Part shown: positions 1-9,137 of the stretch, piece by piece
Numbering within the stretch: the first letter of the stretch is position 1
Layout: every line of letters starts with the position of its first letter
Assembly (NCBI GenBank): GCA_013285405.1
Contig: CP053446.1
Coordinates: forward strand, 1,029,985 to 1,093,984
Direction: 5' to 3'
Source: Ignavibacteriota bacterium
GTDB lineage: Bacteria > Bacteroidota > Ignavibacteria > Ignavibacteriales > Ignavibacteriaceae
Length of the DNA stretch: 64,000 nucleotides
The notes under the pieces: generated by a model
Told to the model about the DNA's origin: nothing
The model's database searches: none
What the model saw: only the letters and a program-made list of their open reading frames with translations
Translations under genes and position numbers: made by a program

Positions 1-1
1 T

Positions 2-595
2 CCCGGAGTAAAAGTGGATGAGTATGGATGTCCTTTTGATTCTGATGGTGATGGTGTTCCCGATCATCTTGACAGATGTCCCGATACTCCTTATGAAATT
101 CAGGTTGATAAAAACGGCTGCCCAATGGATGAAGACCTCGATGGAGTTCCAGATCATCTGGATCAATGTCCCGGAACATTGCCCGGAGTTCAGGTAGATG
201 AAAACGGATGCGAGTTAGTAATAGCTCCTCCTCCGCCACCTGTTGATCCCAATCAACTTATACTAAATTCAGAAACAAGTTTTGAATTTAACAGTGCTCA
301 ATTAAAGCCAGCAGCATTTCCTGAATTGGATAAAATGCTTGAGCAGATGAAAAAATATCCAATGTCCCGCTGGAGAATTGAAGGACATACAGATAACATT
401 GGTTCAGAAGATGGAAATATTAAAATGTCTCAGATGCGTGCTGAGTCTGTATTAAATTATTTTGTATCAAGAGGAATACCTCAAATTAGATTTGAAGTAG
501 CAGGTATGGGAAGTAAATCTCCGATAGCTGATAACAAAACCGAGGAAGGCAGAGCAAAAAACAGAAGAGTGGAAATTATTAGAATTGATAAATAA
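2..595 (+). CDS. OmpA-family outer-membrane protein, C-terminal part (5' end outside window)
   Basis: The frame is open from base 2, so the gene begins before the window and the GTG at 14 is only an internal codon. Seen: acidic thrombospondin-type-3-like calcium-binding repeats (pattern DxDGVPDHLDxCP followed by VDxNGC), a proline-rich linker, then an OmpA/MotB domain of about 110 residues with FEFNSAQLKP, IEGHTDNIGSE and the NRRVEI end. In this family the domain holds peptidoglycan and ties the outer membrane to the wall. The membrane-anchoring N-terminus is not visible, so barrel or lipoprotein type cannot be decided. Confidence 0.9.
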   Translation, partial: PGVKVDEYGCPFDSDGDGVPDHLDRCPDTPYEIQVDKNGCPMDEDLDGVPDHLDQCPGTLPGVQVDENGCELVIAPPPPPVDPNQLILNSETSFEFNSAQLKPAAFPELDKMLEQMKKYPMSRWRIEGHTDNIGSEDGNIKMSQMRAESVLNYFVSRGIPQIRFEVAGMGSKSPIADNKTEEGRAKNRRVEIIRIDK

Positions 596-623
596 TAATC
601 TTAAATAGAAACCCGGAGGAATA

Positions 624-1871
624 ATGTTCGATCCAAAATATAAATTCACTTGTGTTGATCGTTTTTTGAAGTATGTTAAATACGATACTCAATCAGATGA
701 AGAATCAACTTCATTTCCAAGTACGGAAAAACAAAAAAAGCTTTCCGCTGATCTTGCAAAAGAATTAAAGAGAATGGGACTGAAAGATGCAGCTATGGAT
801 AAATGGGGATACGTTATGGCAACAATTCCTGCAACGACTACAAAGAAAGTTCCGCCTGTTGCTTTCATTGCACACGTTGATACTTCACCTGCAGTAACTG
901 GAAAAAATGTAAAACCAATCATTCATAAAAAATACAAAGGCGGCGATATAAAACTGCCTAACGGCGGATGGGTAATCAAAGTTAGTGAAAATCCTGATTT
1001 AAAGAATATGAAAGGATTTGATATTATCACAACCGACGGATCAACTTTGCTTGGGGCTGATAATAAAGCCGGTGTTGCTGAAATTATGGATGCAGTAAAT
1101 TATCTGCTCACACATCCGGAAGTAAAACACGGTCCAATAAAAATTTGTTTCACTCCCGATGAAGAAGTTGGCAGAGGCACAGAAAAAATAGATTTGAAAA
1201 AACTTGGAGCAAAATACGCTTACACAGTTGATGGTTCAAGTCGTGGTGAAGTTGAATCTGAAACTTTCAGTGCTGATATGGTTGTGTTAAAGTTCATCGG
1301 AAAAAATATTCATCCAGGCTATGCAAAAAACCAGATGATCAACTCGATAAAGATTGCTGCTGCATTTATGGAAAGTCTGCCAAAGAAAACTCTTTCACCG
1401 GAAACGACTGAAAAAAGACAGGGATATGTTCACTGCACAACAATAAGCGGACTCGAAGAAGTTACGACACTTAAAATAATCATCAGAGATTTTGAAACTG
1501 CAAAATTGAAAAAGTATGAACAGCTTCTTGAAAAACTTGCAAAGCAAGCAGTTGCAAAATTTCCTGGTTCGAAATATGAGTTTAAGGTTGTCACTCAATA
1601 CAGAAATATGAAAGAAGTCTTGGTTAAACATCCGCATGTTACAAAGTATGCAGTTCAGGCGATGAAGAATCTCGGAATCAAACCGATAATGAATCCGATT
1701 CGCGGTGGTACGGATGGTTCCAGATTATCTTTTATGGGTTTGCCATGTCCGAACATATTTGCAGGTGAACATAGTTTTCATTCACAGCTTGAATGGGTTG
1801 CTGTTCAGGATATGGAAATGGCGGTGAAGGTGATTGTTGAAATAGCAAAGATTTGGGAGAAGAGAAGTTAA
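624..1871 (+). CDS. pepT: peptidase T (tripeptide aminopeptidase, M20 family)
   Basis: Cytoplasmic dizinc exopeptidase that removes the N-terminal residue of tripeptides. At 415 residues it is close to the usual length of about 410. Metal-site motifs are in order: AHVDTSPA near residue 83, LLGADNKAG near 143, the catalytic glutamate pair in PDEEVGRG near 179, and a C-terminal GEHSFHS histidine near 380. The start is fixed by a strong ribosome site (GGAGGA at 615-620) before ATG 624. It follows the OmpA gene by 28 bases and may be cotranscribed, though the two are not functionally linked. Confidence 0.93.
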   Translation: MFDPKYKFTCVDRFLKYVKYDTQSDEESTSFPSTEKQKKLSADLAKELKRMGLKDAAMDKWGYVMATIPATTTKKVPPVAFIAHVDTSPAVTGKNVKPIIHKKYKGGDIKLPNGGWVIKVSENPDLKNMKGFDIITTDGSTLLGADNKAGVAEIMDAVNYLLTHPEVKHGPIKICFTPDEEVGRGTEKIDLKKLGAKYAYTVDGSSRGEVESETFSADMVVLKFIGKNIHPGYAKNQMINSIKIAAAFMESLPKKTLSPETTEKRQGYVHCTTISGLEEVTTLKIIIRDFETAKLKKYEQLLEKLAKQAVAKFPGSKYEFKVVTQYRNMKEVLVKHPHVTKYAVQAMKNLGIKPIMNPIRGGTDGSRLSFMGLPCPNIFAGEHSFHSQLEWVAVQDMEMAVKVIVEIAKIWEKRS

Positions 1872-1952
1872 TTCAATGGCACGCAGATGACACAGGTTGA
1901 GCTGATCAGCGCAGATCAGTTTAATCAGTGTAATCTGCGTTCTATTTTTTAA
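1872..1952 (+). repeat. dispersed ACGCAGATGAC-type intergenic repeat, copy 1
   Basis: The whole gap between pepT and the next gene is built of CTGATCAGCG / CGCAGATCAG / ATCTGCGTTCTAT units in both orientations. A related copy lies at 51952-52036; read on the minus strand the two share AATGG(A/C)ACGCAGATGAC. Both copies end within about 4 bases of a start codon. Function unknown; it has the look of a small non-coding mobile repeat. Confidence 0.6.
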
Positions 1953-1953
1953 A

Positions 1954-3171
1954 ATGAAAAGATCATATAAAAAACCTGAACTAATGGCTCCTGCCGGTGA
2001 TTGGACAATGCTTCGCACCGCAGTTAAAGCCGGTGCAGATGCAGTTTACTTCGGTGTTGATAAGCTGAATATGCGAGCCAAAGCAAAAAACTTTTCAATC
2101 GAAGAACTACCAGAGATATCTAAATTCTGTAAATCAAAAAAAGTTAAGACTTATCTTACACTCAACTCAATTGTGCTCGAAGATGAACTTGCTGAAGCAG
2201 AAAAAATAATTAAAGCAGCAAAGCGAGCAAAGATTAACAGAATTATTTGCTGGGATCTTGCAGTTGCCGAACTTTGTCACAGGCATAAATTTCCTTTCTG
2301 CATTTCAACTCAGGGCTCCGTATCTAATTCACTCGCAGCATCAGTTTACAAAAAACTTGGTGCAGTTCGGATTGTTCTTGCACGTGAATGCTCTCTTGAT
2401 GAAATAAAAAAAATAAAAGCAAACACGGATCTTGAAATTGAAACATTTATTCACGGGGCGATGTGTATTGCTGTTAGCGGAAGATGTTTTATGAGTCATC
2501 ATCTTTTCGGACAAAGTGCAAACAGAGGCGAATGCATTCAACCTTGCAGGAGAGAATACCAGGTTTACGATTCCGCTGCAAAGAAATCATTAATGATTGG
2601 CGATGATTATGTTCTCTCACCAAAAGATCTGTGTACAATTGAATACATTGATCAACTGATTGAAGCAGGAATTGATTCATTCAAAATTGAAGGAAGAAAA
2701 AGAGCACCCGAGTATGCAGCAACAACAGTTTCAGTTTACCGGAGAGCAATTGATCTATACTTTAAAAAGAAACTCTCAGCAGAAAAGAAAAAAGAATTTC
2801 TTAAAGAACTTGAAACAGTTTACAACCGTGGATTCTCAGCAGGATTTTATTTTGGTAAACCTTCTTCAGAAGATTATTCAGGAGTTGAAGGAAGCAAAGC
2901 AACTACACGAAAAGTTTATGTTGGAAAAGTTCTTAATTATTTTAAAAAACCAAAAGCTGCTCATATTCTGCTTGAATCCGGTAAATTAAAGTTAAATGAT
3001 AAAATTTTAATTATCGGCGAAACTACAGGACTTGTGGAAATATCTTTGAACGAAATATTTGTTGACGCAAAATCTTCGCGACAAGCACAAAAAGGAGATG
3101 AGATAACACTCATTACATCCGGATTAGTCAGGCGAAATGATAGAGTATATTTAGTTGAAGAATTGAAGTAG
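1954..3171 (+). CDS. U32 family protein, probable tRNA 5-hydroxyuridine synthesis factor (TrhP/YegQ-like)
   Basis: Member of the U32 'peptidase' family. Several characterised members modify tRNA or rRNA rather than cleave protein; YegQ/TrhP takes part in 5-hydroxyuridine formation at tRNA position 34. Seen: N-terminal ELMAPAGD, a TIM-barrel-like body, the signature HGAMCIAVSGRCFMS near residue 170 and the cysteine motif NRGECIQPCR near 190, which together supply conserved cysteines thought to hold an iron-sulfur cluster. At 405 residues it is a little shorter than E. coli YegQ. The RNA role is inferred from the family; an uncharacterised paralogue is possible. Confidence 0.85.
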   Translation: MKRSYKKPELMAPAGDWTMLRTAVKAGADAVYFGVDKLNMRAKAKNFSIEELPEISKFCKSKKVKTYLTLNSIVLEDELAEAEKIIKAAKRAKINRIICWDLAVAELCHRHKFPFCISTQGSVSNSLAASVYKKLGAVRIVLARECSLDEIKKIKANTDLEIETFIHGAMCIAVSGRCFMSHHLFGQSANRGECIQPCRREYQVYDSAAKKSLMIGDDYVLSPKDLCTIEYIDQLIEAGIDSFKIEGRKRAPEYAATTVSVYRRAIDLYFKKKLSAEKKKEFLKELETVYNRGFSAGFYFGKPSSEDYSGVEGSKATTRKVYVGKVLNYFKKPKAAHILLESGKLKLNDKILIIGETTGLVEISLNEIFVDAKSSRQAQKGDEITLITSGLVRRNDRVYLVEELK

Positions 3172-3281
3172 TTTATAATAGATTATGAATAGAGTTTAAT
3201 TGATCATCAAATACTTTGAAGAGCCTTTTCAAATCAGTATTTTTTAACCTCAAAATTTCAATTTAAAAAAGATAATTAGAT

Positions 3282-5009
3282 ATGAAACTCAGCAAATATT
3301 TTGTACCTACACTTAAGGAAGTGCCTTCCGATGCAACTGTAACAAGCCATGTGCTTATGCTTCGTTCCGGAATGATAAGAATGTTGTCTGCAGGAATTTA
3401 TTCTTTTCTGCCATTGGGTTACAAGGTTGTGCGGAAAGTTTCGCAAATCATAAGGGAAGAAATGGATGCAATTGGTGGACAGGAATTTCATCTGCCCGCA
3501 CTTAATCCAAAAGAAATCTGGGAAGAAACAGGAAGAGTAGAAGCATTTGGAGATATTCTGTTTCAAATTAAAAACAGAGAATATGTTCTGGCACCGACTC
3601 ATGAAGAAATAATAACCTTTCACGCAAAGAATGTTGTTAAATCATATAAAGATATGCCGCAGATCTGGTATCAGATTCAAACTAAATTCAGGAATGAACC
3701 AAGACCGAGAAGCGGAGTTATTCGCGGCAGACAATTTTTAATGAAGGATTCTTACACTCTTGATATTTCCTATGAAGCTCTTGATGAATCTTATGAATTG
3801 CACGACAAAGCTTACAGAAAGATTTTTGACAGATGCGGTTTAAAATATTTTGTGGTCGGTGCATCAAGCGGCGCAATGGGTGGAACAGGTTCAGAAGAGT
3901 TTATGGTAAAATCAGAAGCTGGCGAGGATACAGTTGCTTATTGTTCATCTTGTGGATATGCAGCGAATGTTGAAGTTGCTGTTTCGAAAGTTGATGTTAT
4001 ACCAAGAGAGAAAGAAAGTAAATCAATTTATGAAATTCATACTCCTAATGTAAAATCAATTGATGAGCTTTGTGCGTTTTTGAAGACCCGCCTGCCGGAC
4101 GGGCAGGTTGACGAAACCGTTTGTGCCAAATCAAGAGTTTACATCAATGATGGAAAACCTCTTTTGATTTTGATGCAGGGAAATGATGAAGTCAATGAAT
4201 CGAAATTGACAAAATTACTGGGCGGAAATGTTCGCCCTGCTCATCCGGAAGAATTATTGGCAATTACCGGTGCTGATGCAGGTTCAATTGGTCCGATTGG
4301 TTTTTCCCAAAGGGATGGCAAGCCAAATGGAAAAATTATTGCTGATTTAAAATTAAAAGATCGGAATAATCTTTTCAGTGGTGCAAATAAAAATGATTAC
4401 CACATTGGTGGAATTGATTTGAAACGTGATACCTTGACAATAGAGTATGAGGATTTGAGGATTGCACAATCCGGTGAAGGATGTCCGAACTGTAATAATA
4501 AGCTTGAAGTATTTACTGCAATTGAGCTTGGACATATTTTCAAACTCGGCACAAAATATTCTGAAGCACTCAAGGCATTTTACCTCGATGAAAAAGGAGA
4601 AGAGCATCCGATTGTTATGGGAAGCTATGGAATCGGTGTTGAAAGAGTAATGGCTTGTTATGTTGAACAAAACCATGACGATAAAGGAATAATCTGGAAT
4701 AAAACTCTTGCCCCATTTGATGTTCATCTTATTGCACTGAATATGAAAAATGAAAATGTAGTCGCAGCATCAGAAAAAATTTACAATGAACTGAACAAAG
4801 CAGGTTATGAAGTTTTATTTGATGATCGTGATGCAGCAGCAGGTTTTAAATTTAATGATGCAGATTTACTTGGAATGCCCGTTCAGATTGTAATTGGTGA
4901 AAAGAAATTGAAGGATGGAAAATGTGAAATAAAAATCAGGAGGTCAGGTGAGAGGTTCGATGTTGAAATCAACAATGTGCAGAAAAAAATTAATGAACTA
5001 TTATTATAA
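3282..5009 (+). CDS. proS: prolyl-tRNA synthetase, bacterial type with editing insertion
   Basis: Charges tRNA-Pro with proline using ATP. At 575 residues it is the bacterial form. Class II motifs are present: motif 2 as RNEPRPRSGVIRGRQF near 140-155 and motif 3 as GSYGIGVERVMACYVEQ near 447-463. The YbaK-like editing insertion spans about 225-400 and the anticodon-binding domain about 470-575. Residues 269-276 (TRLPDGQV) look like a translated palindromic repeat placed in a loop of the editing domain, a region with no active-site motif. Downstream repeat-protein genes run the same way after a 29-base gap. Confidence 0.95.
   Translation: MKLSKYFVPTLKEVPSDATVTSHVLMLRSGMIRMLSAGIYSFLPLGYKVVRKVSQIIREEMDAIGGQEFHLPALNPKEIWEETGRVEAFGDILFQIKNREYVLAPTHEEIITFHAKNVVKSYKDMPQIWYQIQTKFRNEPRPRSGVIRGRQFLMKDSYTLDISYEALDESYELHDKAYRKIFDRCGLKYFVVGASSGAMGGTGSEEFMVKSEAGEDTVAYCSSCGYAANVEVAVSKVDVIPREKESKSIYEIHTPNVKSIDELCAFLKTRLPDGQVDETVCAKSRVYINDGKPLLILMQGNDEVNESKLTKLLGGNVRPAHPEELLAITGADAGSIGPIGFSQRDGKPNGKIIADLKLKDRNNLFSGANKNDYHIGGIDLKRDTLTIEYEDLRIAQSGEGCPNCNNKLEVFTAIELGHIFKLGTKYSEALKAFYLDEKGEEHPIVMGSYGIGVERVMACYVEQNHDDKGIIWNKTLAPFDVHLIALNMKNENVVAASEKIYNELNKAGYEVLFDDRDAAAGFKFNDADLLGMPVQIVIGEKKLKDGKCEIKIRRSGERFDVEINNVQKKINELLL
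4086..4109 (+). repeat. in-frame palindromic repeat inside proS
   Basis: A 24-base GC-rich stretch with arms CCTGCC (4091-4096) and GGCAGG (4102-4107) inside an AT-rich gene. It is translated as TRLPDGQV and without it the frame is kept (8 codons). Related elements occur at 10294-10314, 13679-13699 and 28640-28660. Confidence 0.65.
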
Positions 5010-5038
5010 TCCTTTATAAAAATCTTAAGAGCAGGTGT

Positions 5039-6067
5039 ATGATTAAAGAATGGTCAGAAGAAGAAATAAAAATTCTCAGAGAAAATTACTCCAGTAAAGG
5101 CTCAAAACATGTTGCTGAGAGTATTGGCAGAAGCAGAGAAGCTGTAATGGCTAAAGCTGTGAAACTGCAACTTCGTGTACCCCCGGTTTGGAGTGAAGAA
5201 GAAATAAAATTCATTAAAAGATTCTATAAAAAAAGGGGAGCTAAATATGTCGCGAAAAAATTAGGTAAAAAGCAAGATGCTGTAATAGCAAAAGCCGGTA
5301 AGCTTGGCATCAGATACAATGGTCTTCGAAGTTGGGAGATATGGGAGGACAATTATTTGCGAAGGCATTATTATGACAGAGAAAAAATTTCTATCTCGCG
5401 TGTACTTAAACGTTCAATACCTGCTATTCTGGCAAGAGCGCATATTCTTAAATTGACTGAAGCCAGAGCAGAAAAATGGTCAGATTCCGAAAAAAATTTG
5501 CTTCGTGAATTATATCCTGACAGGTCAAACTCAATTGAAGATATTTCAAAAAAATTGAATCGCACCAGGTATGGCATTCTTCAGCAATCGCAAGTATTAG
5601 GTCTAAGCAGACCAAGACATCAGCATGAGTGGTCGAAAAATGAACGAGGATATTTATTGAAAAATTATAAAACTAAAAGTTACGGAGAGATGGCAAAAGA
5701 CCTTGGTATGACTTACAGTTCGATAGCACATAAAATTAGCAGATTAGGATTGAAAGTAAGAGAAAAGGGACGACCTTGGACAGAAGACGAAAAGGAATTT
5801 ATCAGACAGAATTATAAAAAGATGCCAACGAAAGATATTGCCCGGAAATTAAACAGAACTGTAAATTCCATTATCACAGTTGTTGGACCACTTGGTGTCA
5901 GCAATTCGCGGCCACGACCTTGGAGTGAGGAAGAAAAAGATTTTTTAATAAAAAATTATTCGCGTATTTCAATAGTCGAAATTTGCAAGACTCTTGGGAG
6001 AAGTAAACAATCCGTTACCTCCATAGCATCAAAATTAAATCTCACAAAAAAAAGATCTTTAAGCTAA
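5039..6067 (+). CDS. protein of seven tandem GcrA/Myb-like helix-turn-helix repeats
   Basis: The whole 342-residue protein is seven units of about 49 residues, starting near 5, 51, 99, 147, 198, 247 and 295. Each has the pattern W(S/T)xxExxxLxxxYxxxxxxxIAxxLxRxxxSVxxKAxxLGL: a tryptophan-led first helix, then a helix-turn-helix. This resembles the N-terminal domain of the cell-cycle regulator GcrA and, more distantly, SANT/Myb repeats. No other domain, signal peptide or membrane segment is seen. The basic, repeated make-up suggests extended DNA binding, which is an inference. A paralogue follows immediately. Start ATG 5039 is preceded by AGGTG. Confidence 0.8.
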   Translation: MIKEWSEEEIKILRENYSSKGSKHVAESIGRSREAVMAKAVKLQLRVPPVWSEEEIKFIKRFYKKRGAKYVAKKLGKKQDAVIAKAGKLGIRYNGLRSWEIWEDNYLRRHYYDREKISISRVLKRSIPAILARAHILKLTEARAEKWSDSEKNLLRELYPDRSNSIEDISKKLNRTRYGILQQSQVLGLSRPRHQHEWSKNERGYLLKNYKTKSYGEMAKDLGMTYSSIAHKISRLGLKVREKGRPWTEDEKEFIRQNYKKMPTKDIARKLNRTVNSIITVVGPLGVSNSRPRPWSEEEKDFLIKNYSRISIVEICKTLGRSKQSVTSIASKLNLTKKRSLS

Positions 6068-6129
6068 ATTTAGTGTGGGAAATTGAGAGTATATCTTAAT
6101 CTCATCAACAATTGTTCAAAAGAAACTTT

Positions 6130-7050
6130 ATGCCTAATCGCTGGACAGAAGAAGAATTAAAGATTCTTAAAAAATTTTATAGTAAAAGAGGAGCCAACTA
6201 TGTTGCAGAGTTCGTGGCGCATAGTGCGGATACTGTTATGTTCAAAGCCGCTCAACTTGGATTAAGAACAAATAAATTTCGTAAGTGGGAAAAATGGGAA
6301 GACAATTACCTCCAACGTCATCACAATGACCGAAACTACTACTCGATAGCAAAAACACTCAAGAGGTCAAAGAAATCAGTAATACACAGAGCTTCGAAAT
6401 TAAAATTAACAAATATGCGATCAGAATTCTGGAACCAGGAAGATTTAAAACGATTAGAAGAGATGTATCCAGATCGTAATTTTTCACTTAAAGAAATTGG
6501 TGCAAAGCTTAACAGGTCACCTGTTTCAATAATGATTAAAGCACGAAGGATGAAGTTTAAAAGAGATGATCACATTTATCGGTGGTCAAAGAGAGATCAT
6601 AATTATTTACTAAAAAATATCGGTACGAAAACAAACAGAGAAATTGCACAACATCTTGGCATAAAAACTCATAAGGTTGATCAATACATTCAAAGACATA
6701 AACTTGCACGTTACAAGAAAAAACCGGAATGGACAAATGCGGAAAAAGAATTCCTGAGAAGTAATTACAAAAAATTATCCGTTAAAGAAATTGCAAACCA
6801 ATTAGACAGGACAGTAGTTTCAATTAAAAATACTGCCAGCAGGATGGGTCTCGGTTCAAGAGAAAATAAATTATGGAACAGTGAAGAAGAAAAATATTTG
6901 AGTGATAACTATTCGAAGTCAGATGTGAATCAACTCTCTGAATATCTTAATCGTGCTAAAAGCTCAGTTGCCGGGAAAATTCGTAGAATGGGTTTATCGA
7001 AGAGGAAAAAGTCTATTTTCAAATCTTCAAACAAGTTGAAAAATAAATAA
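6130..7050 (+). CDS. protein of six tandem GcrA/Myb-like helix-turn-helix repeats (paralogue)
   Basis: Tandem paralogue of the gene at 5039, about 306 residues, with six repeats of the same kind. They match repeats 2 to 7 of the neighbour in order: its KWEKWEDNYL unit pairs with SWEIWEDNYL, and its EEMYPDRN unit with RELYPDRS. It therefore lacks the equivalent of repeat 1. It ends in a lysine-rich tail. ATG 6130 (MPNRW) is preferred; a TTG at 6112 would add six residues. No clear Shine-Dalgarno site is seen. A strong terminator follows. Function unknown; DNA binding is inferred. Confidence 0.78.
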   Translation: MPNRWTEEELKILKKFYSKRGANYVAEFVAHSADTVMFKAAQLGLRTNKFRKWEKWEDNYLQRHHNDRNYYSIAKTLKRSKKSVIHRASKLKLTNMRSEFWNQEDLKRLEEMYPDRNFSLKEIGAKLNRSPVSIMIKARRMKFKRDDHIYRWSKRDHNYLLKNIGTKTNREIAQHLGIKTHKVDQYIQRHKLARYKKKPEWTNAEKEFLRSNYKKLSVKEIANQLDRTVVSIKNTASRMGLGSRENKLWNSEEEKYLSDNYSKSDVNQLSEYLNRAKSSVAGKIRRMGLSKRKKSIFKSSNKLKNK

Positions 7051-7054
7051 TAAA

Positions 7055-7081
7055 AAAAGACGCACCTGTGATGCGTCTTTT
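7055..7081. terminator. bidirectional intrinsic terminator
   Basis: Stem GACGCA (7059-7064) / TGCGTC (7072-7077) with a 7-base loop, flanked by an A run on the left and TTTT on the right, so it can serve both strands. It lies between the convergent repeat-protein gene and the OPT transporter gene. Confidence 0.85.
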
Positions 7082-7140
7082 CAAAAAATAATTATCTCTT
7101 CCTTTCGGGGGAAATGTCACGAAGAGACAGAGCAGACCTC

Positions 7141-9126
7141 TTAATCTGTATCCGGTTTACCTCTCAATGAATCCCAGATCATATAAACACAAAGCAACGC
7201 AAACATTACGATTCCAATTAATTCAGCAGCGTGTGATTCTGCCCAATCGTAATTGACCCAGTTCAATCCCTGCCATCTGAGGATTGCACTAACAACTCCC
7301 ATCAAAGCTCCGCCAGCAATAAAACCTGAAGCGATTAATGTTCCTCTTTCTCTTCTGGCATTATTAATATTTTCATCTTTACTTCTTGTAGAAACGAAAT
7401 GAGCAATCAATCCACCAACTAAAAGCGGAGTGTTTAACTCAAGTGGAATATACATACCAAGTGCAAATGCAAGAGCAGGAACTTTGATCATTGTTAAAAC
7501 TAAAGCCAGTATAGCACCAACAATATAAAGCGTCCACGGTGCTGGCTGTTGATCCATCAATGGTTGAATTACAGCAGCCATTGCATTTGCTTGTGGTGCA
7601 ACCAAAGCACCCTCGCCAACAAAACCGTAAGTTTCATTTAAAATCATAATAACAAAACCAACAGTTAAAGCAGAAACAAGAACTCCAAGAAATTTCCATC
7701 TTTCCTGTTTGATTGGAGATGAACCAAGCCAATAACCAATTTTTAAATCTGTAATAAAACCGCCAGCCATTGAAAGAGCTGTACAAACAACGCCGCCGAT
7801 AATAAGAGCAGCAATCATACCTGAACTTCCTTTTAATCCTACCGAAGTAAGAATTATTGAAGACAGAATTAATGTCATCAATGTCATTCCGCTTACAGGA
7901 TTTGTTCCGACAATAGCGATTGCATTTGCTGCAACGGTCGTAAATAAAAATGAAATCACAAGAACGATCAGTAAACCAGCCAAAGCCCAGCCGATATCAT
8001 AAACAACACCCATATAAAAGAAAACAAGCAGAAGAATTGCGGTGAGTACAATTCCTACTATAATAATTTTCATTGGAAGATCACGTTGGGTTCTGACCTG
8101 AGTATTGTTGGCGTGTTTCTTTTCAAATATTTCTTTGAATCCGAGAGAGATAGCGTCTCGGATGATTTTGGAAGATCGAATAATCCCGATAATTCCTGCC
8201 ATTGCAATTCCGCCTATACCAACGTGCCGGACATACTGCCTGAAAATTTCTTCGGCACTCATTGCAGAAATTAATTTTGTGGCTCCAGTACCAAAAGTTT
8301 CCGTAAGTCCGCCACCGATGTAAGAGATGACCGGAATTAATAAATACCAGGAAACAAATGAACCTGCAGCTATTATTGCCGAGTATTTTAATCCAACTAT
8401 GTATCCAAGTCCCATCACTGCTGCACCAAGATTCAAACGAAAGACAAGCTTAAATTTATCGGCGAGCATTTCGCCAAAGCCAAAAACCCTTGTGGTAAAA
8501 ACTTCACTCCACCAGCCAAATGTTGCAATGATAAAATCATAAATACCACCGATTAATCCACTCACTACTAAAACTAAAGCCTGTTTACCGCCTTTTTCTC
8601 CAGCTACTAATATTTCTGTTGTTGCTGTTGCTTCGGGAAACGGAAATTGTCCGTGCATTTCTGCAACAAAATATTTTCTGAAAGGAATCAGAAAAAGAAT
8701 TCCGAGTACACCACCAAATGAAGAAGCTAAAAATATTTGAAAAAATTCCGCATCAAGATTTAGGATATACAATGCAGGAATTGTGAAGATTGCTCCTGCA
8801 ACTATCAAACCTGAATTTTGTCCGATGGATTGAATAATTACATTTTGTCCGAGCGGACTTTTTATTTTCATCAAAGTTGAAACTCCAACTGCAATTATTG
8901 CAATCGGAATAGCAGCTTCGAAGACCTGACCGATCTTTAAGCCAAGATAGGCTGCTGCTGCAGAAAACAAAACAGCCATTAGTAAACCCATAATCACCGA
9001 GTATGGAGTAATTTCCTGCGGAGTCGTATTTGCTGGCATTAATGGCTTATATTCTTCACCGGGTTTTAGCTCTTTGTAAGCATTTTCGGGAAGTCCTTTT
9101 ATTGCTCCTGATGTGTGTTCACTCAT
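7141..9126 (-). CDS. OPT family oligopeptide transporter
   Basis: Integral membrane transporter of the oligopeptide transporter (OPT) superfamily, 661 residues, matching bacterial members of about 600-680. Seen: a short polar N-terminus ending in ITPYSVIMG, then about 15 hydrophobic segments, beginning with GLLMAVLFSAAAAYLGLKIG and including GQNSGLIVAGAIFTIPALYIL. The family imports peptides or metal chelates by proton symport; the substrate cannot be read from sequence. It lies 11 bases downstream of the subtilase gene on the same strand, so the pair could work together in peptide breakdown and uptake. Confidence 0.9.
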   Translation of the reverse strand: MSEHTSGAIKGLPENAYKELKPGEEYKPLMPANTTPQEITPYSVIMGLLMAVLFSAAAAYLGLKIGQVFEAAIPIAIIAVGVSTLMKIKSPLGQNVIIQSIGQNSGLIVAGAIFTIPALYILNLDAEFFQIFLASSFGGVLGILFLIPFRKYFVAEMHGQFPFPEATATTEILVAGEKGGKQALVLVVSGLIGGIYDFIIATFGWWSEVFTTRVFGFGEMLADKFKLVFRLNLGAAVMGLGYIVGLKYSAIIAAGSFVSWYLLIPVISYIGGGLTETFGTGATKLISAMSAEEIFRQYVRHVGIGGIAMAGIIGIIRSSKIIRDAISLGFKEIFEKKHANNTQVRTQRDLPMKIIIVGIVLTAILLLVFFYMGVVYDIGWALAGLLIVLVISFLFTTVAANAIAIVGTNPVSGMTLMTLILSSIILTSVGLKGSSGMIAALIIGGVVCTALSMAGGFITDLKIGYWLGSSPIKQERWKFLGVLVSALTVGFVIMILNETYGFVGEGALVAPQANAMAAVIQPLMDQQPAPWTLYIVGAILALVLTMIKVPALAFALGMYIPLELNTPLLVGGLIAHFVSTRSKDENINNARRERGTLIASGFIAGGALMGVVSAILRWQGLNWVNYDWAESHAAELIGIVMFALLCVYMIWDSLRGKPDTD

Positions 9127-9137
9127 AATGTTTCCTC

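Noticed and set aside
2660..2989. A 109-codon frame overlapping the U32 gene
   Set aside because: Out-of-frame shadow of a well-supported gene; its sequence is low-complexity K/Q-rich and resembles no protein.
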